The notes under the pieces were generated by a model. It searched no databases and was not told the DNA's origin. It saw only the letters and a list, made by a program, of their open reading frames with translations. Shown here piece after piece: positions 1 through 11,333 of a DNA stretch of 64,000 bases. This DNA is from Achromobacter ruhlandii. Lineage in GTDB: Bacteria > Pseudomonadota > Gammaproteobacteria > Burkholderiales > Burkholderiaceae_B. A program made the position numbers and the translations under genes. Numbering within the stretch: the first letter of the stretch is position 1; every line of letters starts with the position of its first letter. Location of the stretch: NCBI RefSeq assembly GCF_902859695.1, contig NZ_CADIJL010000003.1, forward strand, positions 397,461 through 461,460, read 5' to 3'.

Positions 1-1
1 G

Positions 2-874
2 GCCCTGCTGTGGGCCTTCAGCGTCGGTTACGGGGTCTTCGTCACTTTCCTCAATCACGACTGGCTGGCCGCCACGCTGGCGGGCGTGTCCTGCGGCGCG
101 ATGGCCGGCGGCATCTGCTTTCGCAACTACGGCGCGCCACGGCTGGTGGCGGCGATGATCTTCCTGAGCCTGGGGCCGATGTGCCTGGGCGCGCTGTTCG
201 CCGGCGAATACGTCACCGCCATCGTTTTCATCCAGATTCCGTTCTACCTGGTCAGCATGAGCATCGCCTCGCAACGGCTGCGGCGCATCCTGGTGTCCAC
301 CATGCTCGCCGAGCGCGAGAACGAACGCCGCGCCAGCCAGGACGCCCTGACCGGCCTGGCCAACCGCGCCGGGCTAGAAGCCGCGCTCGAGCGTATCTGC
401 ACCAGCGCGCGCGAGCACGACAGCGCCGCCGCGCTGTTCTACATGGACATGGATGACTTCAAGATCATCAACGACACCCATGGCCATGCCGCCGGCGACC
501 ACGTCCTGAAGACCATTGCGCAACGCATGCGTGCCATGCTGCGCGTCGATGACGTCGCCGCCCGCATCGGCGGCGATGAATTCATCGTGCTGGCCACCGG
601 CATCGACGCCACCGCCGCGCTGCGGCTGGGCAACCACCTGCTGCATGACGCCAGCCAGCCCATCGTGCTGGCCGATGGCACCCGCGTCAGCGTCGGGCTG
701 TCGATCGGCATTTCGATCATCTCCGGCGCCAATCGCAAGGCCCAGGCAGTGCTCGATTCCGCCGATGCCGCGCTGTACCGCGCCAAGGCGCGCGGCGGCC
801 GCCGCTGTTCGGTGGCGGGCCTGCCGGACGCCGAGGACGTGCTCCAGGCCGGCGACGCCACCGCAGTGGCCTGA
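2..874 (+). CDS. GGDEF diguanylate cyclase, membrane-anchored, 5' end outside window
   Basis: The frame is open from the first bases, so the N-terminus lies upstream of the window. The visible part begins with hydrophobic segments over roughly its first 90 residues, consistent with a membrane sensor region, and continues into a GGDEF domain. The signature RIGGDEF is intact, and RVDD (an RxxD inhibitory site) lies five residues before it. The protein should therefore make cyclic di-GMP from two GTP at the inner membrane and be product-inhibited. The type of N-terminal sensor domain cannot be judged here. It ends 85 bp before the next gene and is probably a separate unit. Confidence 0.88.
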   Translation, partial: ALLWAFSVGYGVFVTFLNHDWLAATLAGVSCGAMAGGICFRNYGAPRLVAAMIFLSLGPMCLGALFAGEYVTAIVFIQIPFYLVSMSIASQRLRRILVSTMLAERENERRASQDALTGLANRAGLEAALERICTSAREHDSAAALFYMDMDDFKIINDTHGHAAGDHVLKTIAQRMRAMLRVDDVAARIGGDEFIVLATGIDATAALRLGNHLLHDASQPIVLADGTRVSVGLSIGISIISGANRKAQAVLDSADAALYRAKARGGRRCSVAGLPDAEDVLQAGDATAVA

Positions 875-917
875 GTCGTCTCCGCACGGGGGCAAAAGCC
901 GGCCCGCTTCATCAAAA

Positions 918-959
918 GTTATCAGATAACCTGAAAAGTATGCGCTATACTCGATCGCT
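918..959 (+). promoter_or_regulatory. palindromic operator and very short-leader promoter of the GntR gene
   Basis: A perfect 13-bp palindrome, GTTATCAGATAAC, lies at 918-930. It is followed by a -10 like TATACT at 946-951, only 8 bp before the ATG at 960. No Shine-Dalgarno sequence is visible before that ATG. Transcription from this -10 would start at or within a few bases of the start codon, giving a leaderless or nearly leaderless mRNA. The palindrome is a natural site for autoregulation by the GntR protein. Both roles are inferred from sequence and position. Confidence 0.5.
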
Positions 960-1679
960 ATGCTGACCAAGAGCCTGACCCTGACCGAACAGGTCGCCCG
1001 CCAGATCGCGGGCGACATCGCCCATGGGGTCTATCCCGTGGGCGCCAAGCTGCCATCCGGCCGCGTCCTGGCCGAACAGTACGGCGTCAGTGCCGCCGTC
1101 ATTCGCGAAGTCACCGAACGCCTGCGCGCGCAGGGCCTGATCCAGAGCCGCCAGGGTTCGGGTTGCGTGGTGCTGGCGCGCACCGGCGCGCAGGGCTTCC
1201 AGGTGCCCGCCGATATCGCCGTCAGCCGCGAGCAATTGGCCAATGTCTACGAACTGCGCATGGAACTGGAAGGGGGCGCGGCGGCGCTGGCGGCCGAGCG
1301 CCGCGGCGCCGCCGACCTGGACGCCATGGCGCGCGCCCTGGCCGACCTGGAACGCCACCAGCACCATCCCGAACACGGGGTCGAGCATGACATCGCCTTT
1401 CACCTGGCGATCGCGGCGGCAACCCACAACCCCTTCTACCAGGACCTGCTGCAATACCTGAACCTGCAGTTGCGCCTGGCCGTCACCACCGCGCGCGCCA
1501 ACAGCCGCCAGTTGGCGGGCATGACCGATGCCGTGCACCACGAGCACGTCGCCGTGTTCGAGGCCATCCGCGAGCGGGATGCCCCGCGCGCGCGTCTCAT
1601 GGCCGAAAGCCACCTGCGCCAGGCGGCCAGCCGCCTGCGCCTAGATTCCCTCTTTCCCGCCTCCAGGCAGACATCATGA
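960..1679 (+). CDS. GntR-family regulator, FadR/FCD subfamily
   Basis: This 239-residue protein has an N-terminal winged helix-turn-helix (about residues 5-75, with AEQYGVSAAVIREVTERLRA as recognition region). A C-terminal all-helical FCD ligand-binding domain with conserved metal/ligand His positions (FHLAIA, HHEHVAVFEAI) follows. FCD regulators usually sense small carboxylic acids. The gene overlaps the following FAD-linked dehydrogenase by 4 bp (ATGA), so they are co-transcribed. The likely role is substrate-responsive repression of that enzyme. The ATG is favoured although it lacks a ribosome site, because the promoter sits immediately upstream. Confidence 0.88.
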   Translation: MLTKSLTLTEQVARQIAGDIAHGVYPVGAKLPSGRVLAEQYGVSAAVIREVTERLRAQGLIQSRQGSGCVVLARTGAQGFQVPADIAVSREQLANVYELRMELEGGAAALAAERRGAADLDAMARALADLERHQHHPEHGVEHDIAFHLAIAAATHNPFYQDLLQYLNLQLRLAVTTARANSRQLAGMTDAVHHEHVAVFEAIRERDAPRARLMAESHLRQAASRLRLDSLFPASRQTS

Positions 1680-3088
1680 GCACAACCGACATCGCCCAGC
1701 GCCTGGTCCAGGCCCTGGGTACCGACACCGTCTTCACCGCCAGCGACGATATCGCGCCCTGGCTGTCCGACTGGCGCGGCCTGTACAACGGCCACGCCCA
1801 GGCGGTGGTCCGTCCGCGCACCACCGCCGAGGTCGCCGCCTGCCTGTCGCTCTGCAACGAAGCCGGCGTGCCGGTGGTGCCGCGCGGCGGCAATACCGGC
1901 CTGTGCGGCGGCGCCACGCCCGATGCCGCGCCCGCCAACGTCGTGTTGAGCCTGGACCGCATGAACGGCGTGCGCGCCATCGATACCGTCGCCAACACCA
2001 TGGTCGCCGAAGCCGGCTGCATCCTCGGCAACCTGCGCCGCGCCGCGCAGGATGCCGGCCGCCTGCTGCCGTTGAGCCTGGCCGCCGAAGACTCCAGCCA
2101 GATCGGCGGCAACGTCGCCACCAATGCCGGCGGCGTCAACGTGGTGCGCTACGGCATGGCGCGCGAGCTGGTGCTGGGCCTGGAAGCGGTGCTGCCCAAC
2201 GGCGAGATCTTCAACGGCCTGCGCACGCTGCGCAAGGACAATACCGGCTACGACCTCAAGCAACTGCTGATCGGCTCCGAAGGCACGCTCGGCATCATCA
2301 CGGCCGTGGCGCTGCGCCTGTATCCGCGCACCGATGTGCGTTCGGTGGTGCTGGCCGCCGTCGAATCGCCGGCCCAGGCGCTGCGGCTGTTCGAGATCCT
2401 GTTCGAGCAATGCGGCGCGCGCCTGCAGGCCTTCGAGTATTTCTCCGGCGACTGCCTCGACCTGGTCCTGACCCACGCCGCGGGCGTGCAGGAACCGTTC
2501 GACCAACGCTATCCGGCCTATGTGCTGGTCGAACTGGCCGACACCGCCGACGAAGCGGCGCTGACGGCGCTGCTGGAAAATGTGATCGGCACCGCGCTCG
2601 AGCGCGGCCTGTGCCTGGATGCCGCCGTCTCCGCGTCGCTGGCGCAGTTGCAGGCGCTATGGAAGCTGCGCGAGGAAATCTCCGAAGCGCAACGCGCCGA
2701 TGGCCCGCACCTGAAGCACGATGTGTCGCTGCCCATCGAGAGCATTCCCGATTTCATGGCGTCGGCCGAAGCCCGCGTGCGCGCGCTGTACCCGGACATC
2801 CGCCCCTTCATCTTCGGCCATTTCGGGGACGGCAATCTGCATTACAACCTGTCGCGCCCCGCTGGCGCCGAGCGCGGCTGGGTGGCCGAACACGGCGCCG
2901 CCATCACCGACGCGGTCCTGGACGAGGTCAACCGCTACGGCGGCAGCATCAGTGCCGAGCACGGGATCGGGCAGCTGAAGCGGGATCATTTCCTGCATAG
3001 CAAGGACGCGCTGGAGTTGCGGTTGATGCGGGAAATCAAGCGGGTCCTGGATCCCAAGGGGATCATGAATCCGGGGAAGTTGCTGTAA
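1676..3088 (+). CDS. FAD-linked D-2-hydroxyacid dehydrogenase (GlcD / D-2-hydroxyglutarate type)
   Basis: At 470 residues this matches the single-domain FAD-binding oxidoreductases of the VAO/PCMH fold. The N-terminal PP-loop contains PRGGNTGLCGGATP, followed by the GGNVATNAGG segment that wraps FAD. Near the C-terminus are FGHFGDGNLHYN and SAEHGIGQLKR, with the histidines and acids that bind the catalytic metal and substrate. The family oxidises D-lactate, D-2-hydroxyglutarate or glycolate to the 2-oxoacid and passes electrons to a quinone or flavoprotein. The exact substrate cannot be told from sequence. It is translationally coupled to the upstream GntR gene. Confidence 0.88.
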   Translation: MSTTDIAQRLVQALGTDTVFTASDDIAPWLSDWRGLYNGHAQAVVRPRTTAEVAACLSLCNEAGVPVVPRGGNTGLCGGATPDAAPANVVLSLDRMNGVRAIDTVANTMVAEAGCILGNLRRAAQDAGRLLPLSLAAEDSSQIGGNVATNAGGVNVVRYGMARELVLGLEAVLPNGEIFNGLRTLRKDNTGYDLKQLLIGSEGTLGIITAVALRLYPRTDVRSVVLAAVESPAQALRLFEILFEQCGARLQAFEYFSGDCLDLVLTHAAGVQEPFDQRYPAYVLVELADTADEAALTALLENVIGTALERGLCLDAAVSASLAQLQALWKLREEISEAQRADGPHLKHDVSLPIESIPDFMASAEARVRALYPDIRPFIFGHFGDGNLHYNLSRPAGAERGWVAEHGAAITDAVLDEVNRYGGSISAEHGIGQLKRDHFLHSKDALELRLMREIKRVLDPKGIMNPGKLL

Positions 3089-3409
3089 GAAGGGCTTGTT
3101 GGCGGGGGGGGCGGCGCTTCGTAGGTCGCCTCTCGATCGGGCGGACCCGATGGCGGGCGCCCACGACTGCGGTCCGGAGCGTTCGCTCCGGACTGCCCCT
3201 GCCTCATCCTCGTCCTCGCCTTCGGATTCCATCGGGCGCCTCAAGAATCCAACCCTCGCAACCCAAGATCAGACCAACTCCGCAAAAAAACACCACGGAT
3301 AACAAAAAAAGGCCTGGAGCAACGCATCCAGGCCTTTCATATCGCCCCAAGTCCACCAAACCGCCGCCATCAGCGACCAGCCCGGCAAAGGCAAAATCCG
3401 TTCAGAAGA
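3089..3409. other. convergent intergenic region with hairpins, no gene
   Basis: This 321-bp gap separates two convergent genes. It holds a perfect 9-bp stem-loop (GTCCGGAGC, loop GTTC) at 3172-3193 with no T-run, and the thiC terminator at 3306-3337. I see no credible coding sequence in it. Confidence 0.6.
3306..3337 (-). terminator. Rho-independent terminator of thiC
   Basis: Read on the minus strand, an 8-bp stem GGCCTGGA / TCCAGGCC with an 8-nt loop is followed by a run of seven Ts. It lies 72 bp after the thiC stop codon. Confidence 0.85.
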
Positions 3410-5644
<2,235 letters not shown>

Positions 5645-5695
5645 TCAGCCGGCGGTCCGTCCGCAGGCCCCAGTCCACTCAAGAAGGAAACGAGC

Positions 5696-6259
5696 ATGCA
5701 ACTGACCCTACGCAAATTGGCGCCCGCCCTGGTGGTCATGACCCTTGCGCTTGCGGGTTGCAAGACCGCCCCGACCAAATCCGGCGCCGCCGCCACGCCC
5801 GACGCGACGGGCCAGCAGCAGCCGTCCGCGCAGCAGCCCGCCACCGCATCGGTGGTCGAGTTCTATGTGGCCCAGACCCAGTCCGCCCCGGGCCTGGTCG
5901 AAGTGAGCCTGCCCGACGGCAAGCTGTACATGCAACAGCAGCCCGTGCTGACGCGCGCCGACCTGACCGAAGCCGCCGCGCTGGTCGATCGCCAGGGCGC
6001 CAACTTCGTCGGACTGCGTTTCTCCGAAGCTGGCGCGCGCAAGCTCAATGACGTCAGCAGCCAGAACGTCGGCAACATGCTGGCGCTGGTGATCGACCGC
6101 GAACTGATCGCCGCGCCGCGTATCGGCGAACCGCTGAACCGTGGCGTGCTGGCCTTCGGCGTGCCCTCGGCCCAGGCCGCTTCCGACATCGCCGCCAAGA
6201 TCCGTGGCGAAAGCGCCCCGCCCGCCGGAGGCGCCGCGCCGGCGCCCGCCAAGCCCTGA
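5696..6259 (+). CDS. lipoprotein with a SecD P1-head-like domain
   Basis: The 187-residue protein begins with a lipoprotein signal ending in LALAGC, so Cys21 should be lipidated. A Pro/Gln/Ala-rich linker follows. From about residue 55 onward the sequence resembles the periplasmic P1 head subdomain of the SecD translocase subunit, notably GLRFSEAGARKLNDVSSQNV and LALVIDRELIAAPRIGEPL. None of the six SecD membrane helices is present, so it is not SecD itself. Function is unknown; it may fold as a free periplasmic P1 module. It is monocistronic, with a terminator directly after it. A second secreted protein with the same kind of domain lies at 18361-18795. Confidence 0.75.
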   Translation: MQLTLRKLAPALVVMTLALAGCKTAPTKSGAAATPDATGQQQPSAQQPATASVVEFYVAQTQSAPGLVEVSLPDGKLYMQQQPVLTRADLTEAAALVDRQGANFVGLRFSEAGARKLNDVSSQNVGNMLALVIDRELIAAPRIGEPLNRGVLAFGVPSAQAASDIAAKIRGESAPPAGGAAPAPAKP

Positions 6260-6271
6260 GCGGCGCAGGCA

Positions 6272-6303
6272 CAAAAAAAGCCCGGCGATGCCGGGCTTTT
6301 TTT
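6272..6303 (+). terminator. bidirectional Rho-independent terminator
   Basis: The stem AGCCCGGC / GCCGGGCT is flanked by a run of As on the left and Ts on the right. It can end the lipoprotein gene on the plus strand and the XRE gene arriving on the minus strand. Confidence 0.88.
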
Positions 6304-6333
6304 ATCCCACTGACGACCGAGGGCCGGGGCGGG

Positions 6334-6783
6334 TCAGGACTTGCGGCCGCGTGGCTTGATGCCGCGGCGCGCCTGGGCCGATTCGATGAAGGTCTGCGTC
6401 AGCGCTTCGAGCGTGTTCCGGTCGTCCGCCGTCAGCGTATCGAACTGTGCCGGCGAGATGTTGGGATAGGGCCATGGGGCCAGCGGACGCGCGCGCCGCG
6501 TCATGCCGCGTGGCAACGGTTCGGACACGCCGGTGGCCGGCAGCGTGTCGCTCAGGTCGTAGCTTTCCATGGGCAGTTCCATGGGGCCCTTGCCCGTCTC
6601 CAGCCATTCGAGTTCCACCTTCAGGACCTGCGCCAACTTGCGCAGTGAACGGCTCGAATGCCGCAGCCCGCTCTCATAGCTGCCGATCGCGCTCTGCGAC
6701 AGGCGGGCCATGCGCGCGAGGGTTTTCTGCGTGTAGCCACGCAGAAGACGGGCGTGCTTCAGTCGGTCTGAAAAAGTTTTCAC
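6334..6783 (-). CDS. XRE-family helix-turn-helix regulator
   Basis: A Cro/C1-type HTH occupies about residues 4-60 (KTLARMARLSQSAIGSYESG), followed by a ~90-residue tail without a recognised domain. I chose the GTG at 6783, which begins VKTFSDRLKHARLL. The frame continues to an ATG at 6864, but that start would overlap the divergent gene and place an AT-rich palindrome inside the coding region. The GTG has no strong ribosome site, so the start is uncertain. The layout suggests it shares a control region with the regulator at 6863. Confidence 0.75.
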   Translation of the reverse strand: MKTFSDRLKHARLLRGYTQKTLARMARLSQSAIGSYESGLRHSSRSLRKLAQVLKVELEWLETGKGPMELPMESYDLSDTLPATGVSEPLPRGMTRRARPLAPWPYPNISPAQFDTLTADDRNTLEALTQTFIESAQARRGIKPRGRKS

Positions 6784-6827
6784 GCGTCGATTGAAGCTTG
6801 CACCGTAGGTACTTTGGTGGATATAAA

Positions 6828-6843
6828 TATTACTTAAGTGATA
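6828..6843. promoter_or_regulatory. palindrome in the divergent XRE / regulator promoter
   Basis: TATTACTTAAGTGATA is a 16-bp palindrome with one mismatched pair, centred on ACTTAAGT, in an AT-rich 79-bp gap between divergent regulator genes. It is a likely operator for one of them. No binding evidence is available. Confidence 0.45.
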
Positions 6844-6862
6844 ACTTCGGAAAGGCAGTGCC

Positions 6863-7567
6863 ATGCAGGAAAGAGGTTACGTCCTGGTCGTGCAACTTGG
6901 TGGAATGCCATGCAATAAGTTCGTGCATACCTTGCGCCAATTCCAGTGGGAGGTCGGTCTGTGCCGCTCCCCGGATGGGGTGTTGGCCCGCTTGCGCAAC
7001 GAGCCCGCTGACGTGGTGGTGTTACGGGGCTCGGCCGACAATCTGACTGAACTGATCGCCGCGTTGCGCCGCGCCTCACCCAACTGCGCGGTGGTCTGGC
7101 AATCGCCCGACGACTCACCCCAGGCGCGCATCGCCGCGCTTGATGCCGGTGCGCACGTTTGCGTGCCGGCGCAGGCCAACATCCCGGAATGGGATGCCGT
7201 GCTGCGCAACCAGATCCGTTGCCAGCATCCCGCCGCGGATGCCATGCCGCGCTGGCGTGTCGATGGCCGCGCCCGGATGTTGTCAGGGCCGGCGGGAGAA
7301 CGCCTGCCCCTTACCAATACCGAACGCGCCTTCTTCGTCAGCCTGCTGAACGCGCCGCACCAATGCCTGCCGCGCGAGGGCTTCTTCCCCGATGCCACGC
7401 GCGACCCGATGGACGGCGCGCGGCGCGTCGACGTGTTGGTCTCGCGCCTGCGCTCCAAGGCGCGCCGGCTCAACATCGACCTGCCGGTGCTGGCGGTGCG
7501 CGGATGGGGGTATATGTTGATGCCGCAAGGGGCGCCGCCCGGCCTGGGCGCGGTCGGGCAGGACTAG
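6863..7567 (+). CDS. OmpR/PhoB-type winged-helix regulator with degenerate receiver
   Basis: The C-terminal ~90 residues fit the Trans_reg_C winged helix (LTNTERAFFVSLL, RRVDVLVSRLRSKARRL, VRGWGYML). The N-terminal ~120 residues have the alternating strands and helices of a response-regulator receiver. The usual phospho-acceptor aspartate after the third strand is replaced: VVVLRGSADN is found where a D would be expected. The acidic pair of the first strand is also missing (VLVVQLGGM). It may therefore act without phosphorylation. No kinase gene is adjacent. The start has a good ribosome site (GGAAAGG). It converges on proB with a 13-bp gap. Confidence 0.8.
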   Translation: MQERGYVLVVQLGGMPCNKFVHTLRQFQWEVGLCRSPDGVLARLRNEPADVVVLRGSADNLTELIAALRRASPNCAVVWQSPDDSPQARIAALDAGAHVCVPAQANIPEWDAVLRNQIRCQHPAADAMPRWRVDGRARMLSGPAGERLPLTNTERAFFVSLLNAPHQCLPREGFFPDATRDPMDGARRVDVLVSRLRSKARRLNIDLPVLAVRGWGYMLMPQGAPPGLGAVGQD

Positions 7568-7580
7568 GCCCCCGCTTGCC

Positions 7581-8717
7581 TCAAAGCACGACCAGGTTGT
7601 CGCGATGCATCAGTTCCGGATCGGTCATGCTGCCCAGGATGCGGGCGATCTGCGATGACGGCTGGCGCAGAATGCGGCGGGTATCGGCCGACGAATAATT
7701 GATCAGGCCGCGCGCGCACTCGCGGCCCTGGCCGTCGACGCAGGCCACCACGTCGCCGCGGCCGAATTCGCCTTCCACATCGACCACGCCGATCGGCAGC
7801 AGGCTCTTGCCTTCGCGCAGCAATGCCTGCACGGCGCCATCGTCCAGCACCACACGGCCACGCAGGCGCAGGTGGTCGGCCAGCCATTGCTTGCGTGCCG
7901 ACCAGACCGGCAATACGGCGCGCAGTTCGCTGCCGATGCATTCGCCTTGCGCCAGGCGCGTCAGCACGTTGCGTTCGCGCCCCGAGGCGATCACGGTGTG
8001 CGCGCCGCTGTGCGCCGCGCGCTTGGCCGCCAGTACCTTGGTCAGCATGCCGCCGGTGCCGATGCCGCTGCCGGCGCCGCCAGCCATGGCTTCCAGCGCC
8101 GGATCGCCGGCCTGGGCGTGGGCCATGAACTTGGCGTCCGGATTCTTGCGCGGGTCGGAGTCGTACAGGCCGCGCTGGTCGGTCAGGATGATCAGCGTGT
8201 CGGCTTCGATCAGGTTGGTGACCAGTGCGCCCAGCGTGTCGTTGTCGCCGAGCCGGATTTCGTCGGTGACCACCGTGTCGTTTTCGTTGACGATCGGCAC
8301 CACGCCCAGGCGCAGCAGCGCGAACAGCGTGCTGCGTGCGTTCAGGTAGCGGTGACGGTCGGCCAGGTCTTCGTGGGTCAGCAGGATCTGCGCGGTGCGC
8401 AGGCCGTATTCGGCGAACGCCGCTTCGTAGGCCTGGCACAAGCCCATCTGGCCCACGGCGGCCGCGGCCTGCAGTTCGTGCATTACCGACGGCCGCTTGC
8501 GCCAGCCCAGGCGGGCCATGCCTTCGGCAATGGCGCCGCTGGATACCAGCACGACCTGTTTGCCCTGCTTGTGCAGCGCGGCGATCTGAGCCGCCCAGTG
8601 CGCCACGGCAGCGCGATCCAGGCCTCGGCCTTCATTGGTGACCAGCGATGAGCCGACCTTGGCGACGAGGCGCTGGGCGTGGGTGACGACGGAAACGGCG
8701 GGTGATTCGGCAGACAT
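7581..8717 (-). CDS. proB: glutamate 5-kinase ProB
   Basis: ProB phosphorylates L-glutamate to glutamyl 5-phosphate, the first step of proline synthesis. The 378-residue protein has the amino-acid kinase fold ([11 protein letters not shown] at the start, [17 protein letters not shown] for substrate binding, [12 protein letters not shown] for ATP). A C-terminal PUA domain over about the last 90 residues completes the usual bacterial architecture. It lies 58 bp downstream of obgE on the same strand and is probably read with it, an order common in beta- and gammaproteobacteria. proA is not in the window. Confidence 0.96.
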   Translation of the reverse strand: MSAESPAVSVVTHAQRLVAKVGSSLVTNEGRGLDRAAVAHWAAQIAALHKQGKQVVLVSSGAIAEGMARLGWRKRPSVMHELQAAAAVGQMGLCQAYEAAFAEYGLRTAQILLTHEDLADRHRYLNARSTLFALLRLGVVPIVNENDTVVTDEIRLGDNDTLGALVTNLIEADTLIILTDQRGLYDSDPRKNPDAKFMAHAQAGDPALEAMAGGAGSGIGTGGMLTKVLAAKRAAHSGAHTVIASGRERNVLTRLAQGECIGSELRAVLPVWSARKQWLADHLRLRGRVVLDDGAVQALLREGKSLLPIGVVDVEGEFGRGDVVACVDGQGRECARGLINYSSADTRRILRQPSSQIARILGSMTDPELMHRDNLVVL

Positions 8718-8775
8718 GATGGCGGCGGGCTGCGGCGCGAGAAAAGGCGTAATCGAACGAGATTGCGATTATGGC

Positions 8776-10254
<1,479 letters not shown>

Positions 10255-10515
10255 TTACTCGGCGGCGACGATCGAAACGGTTTGCTTGTTCAACGCGCCC
10301 TTGAAGCCGAATTGAACCTTGCCGTCGACCAGCGCGAACAGGGTGTGGTCCTTGCCCATGCCGACGTTCACGCCAGCGTGGAAACGGGTGCCGCGCTGAC
10401 GCACGATGATCGAACCAGCGGGAATCAGTTCACCGCCGAAAGCCTTGACGCCCAGACGCTTCGATTCTGAGTCGCGTCCGTTTCGCGTAGAGCCGCCGCC
10501 CTTTTTCTGTGCCAT
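10255..10515 (-). CDS. rpmA: 50S ribosomal protein L27
   Basis: The 86-residue basic protein starts [16 protein letters not shown], the characteristic L27 N-terminus that reaches toward the peptidyl-transferase centre, and continues with [20 protein letters not shown]. Length and sequence are typical. It is co-transcribed after rplU with a 35-bp gap. Confidence 0.98.
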   Translation of the reverse strand: MAQKKGGGSTRNGRDSESKRLGVKAFGGELIPAGSIIVRQRGTRFHAGVNVGMGKDHTLFALVDGKVQFGFKGALNKQTVSIVAAE

Positions 10516-10550
10516 GTTTAGCTCCTGCTAATGTGGTGCCGAGTCGCGTC

Positions 10551-10862
10551 TTAAGCCGTGATGGCTTCGATGCGGATTTCGGTGTAGTTCTGACGGTGGC
10601 CCTGACGCTTCTGATAGTGCTTGCGACGGCGCATCTTGAAGATCTTGACCTTGTCGTGGCGGCCTTGCGCAAGAACCGTTGCCTTGATCACGGCGCCGGC
10701 GACGAGGGGCGTACCAACTTTCAGTTGGTCGCCTTCGCCCACGGACAGCACTTGATCCAGGGTGATTTCTTGCCCAATGTCAGCCGGTATCTGTTCTACC
10801 TTGAGTTTTTCGCCAATGGCAACACGGTACTGCTTGCCACCGGTTTTTACGACCGCGTACAT
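10551..10862 (-). CDS. rplU: 50S ribosomal protein L21
   Basis: The 103-residue protein starts [15 protein letters not shown] and contains the C-terminal [19 protein letters not shown] signature of L21, which binds 23S rRNA. The ATG at 10862 is set by the conserved N-terminus. The frame stays open upstream through a tandem repeat, which is leader rather than coding sequence. It is first gene of rplU-rpmA, driven by the promoter at 11052-11080. Confidence 0.98.
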   Translation of the reverse strand: MYAVVKTGGKQYRVAIGEKLKVEQIPADIGQEITLDQVLSVGEGDQLKVGTPLVAGAVIKATVLAQGRHDKVKIFKMRRRKHYQKRQGHRQNYTEIRIEAITA

Positions 10863-10931
10863 GGGGTATTCCTTAAATAGGTAAATGGGTTCATTCGCTT
10901 GCCGGCCCTGCTGGGCTGGCAGTACCTGCCT

Positions 10932-10995
10932 GGGGTTGCCACGATGGGGTTGCCACGATGGGGTTGCCACGATGGGTTGCCACGATGGGTTGCCA
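10932..10995 (-). repeat. 14-bp tandem repeat in the rplU leader
   Basis: Three perfect 14-bp copies of GGGGTTGCCACGAT (plus-strand reading) run from 10932 to 10973. A 13-bp copy lacking one G (10974-10986) and a partial copy (GGGTTGCCA) follow. The array lies between the rplU promoter and its start codon, so it should be transcribed into the 5' untranslated region as repeats of ATCGTGGCAACCCC. Copy number is likely to vary by slippage. Confidence 0.92.
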
Positions 10996-11051
10996 AGGCT
11001 GGGCGTGCGTAATTCACCGACGTAATTCGGCCATCTCTGACCGAATCCGGG

Positions 11052-11080
11052 ATATTAGCCCGCGGGCGGGGAAAAGTCAA
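11052..11080 (-). promoter_or_regulatory. sigma-70 promoter of rplU-rpmA
   Basis: Read on the minus strand, TTGACT and TAATAT are separated by exactly 17 bp, close to the ideal sigma-70 pattern. Transcription would start near 11045 and give a leader of about 180 nt that includes the tandem repeat. Confidence 0.8.
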
Positions 11081-11245
11081 AAAGCGCTTGCAGGCTAAGG
11101 GCTTAGGTGTGGCCTGGGCGCCGCGTCGGGGGGGGCTGGCGACCAAGAAAACGGGGGCGGGGCGATTCGAAACGGGGTGGCGGACGGGGCGTCCGCGCCC
11201 CGGGCAGGGGTGTCGCTACGTCCGGCTTTGGTTCCTGACAGCCCG

Positions 11246-11251
11246 TATAAT
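11246..11251 (+). promoter_or_regulatory. -10 element upstream of ispB
   Basis: A perfect TATAAT lies 83 bp before the ispB start. No good -35 is present at 16-18 bp spacing, so this is a partial promoter call. Confidence 0.45.
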
Positions 11252-11333
11252 CGCTGGTCGAATCCCTCCGCCATGCCGGCGGCCCAGCGGTAAGAGCTGT
11301 TGTGAACGGCTCGTTTCACTCTCCGGATACGTC

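Noticed and set aside
10863..10970. N-terminal extension of rplU through the tandem repeat
   Set aside because: L21 starts at MYAVVKTGG in all known cases; the repeat-encoded part is leader.
10932..10995. CRISPR-like array
   Set aside because: Units of 13-14 bp directly abut each other, with no spacers and no cas genes.
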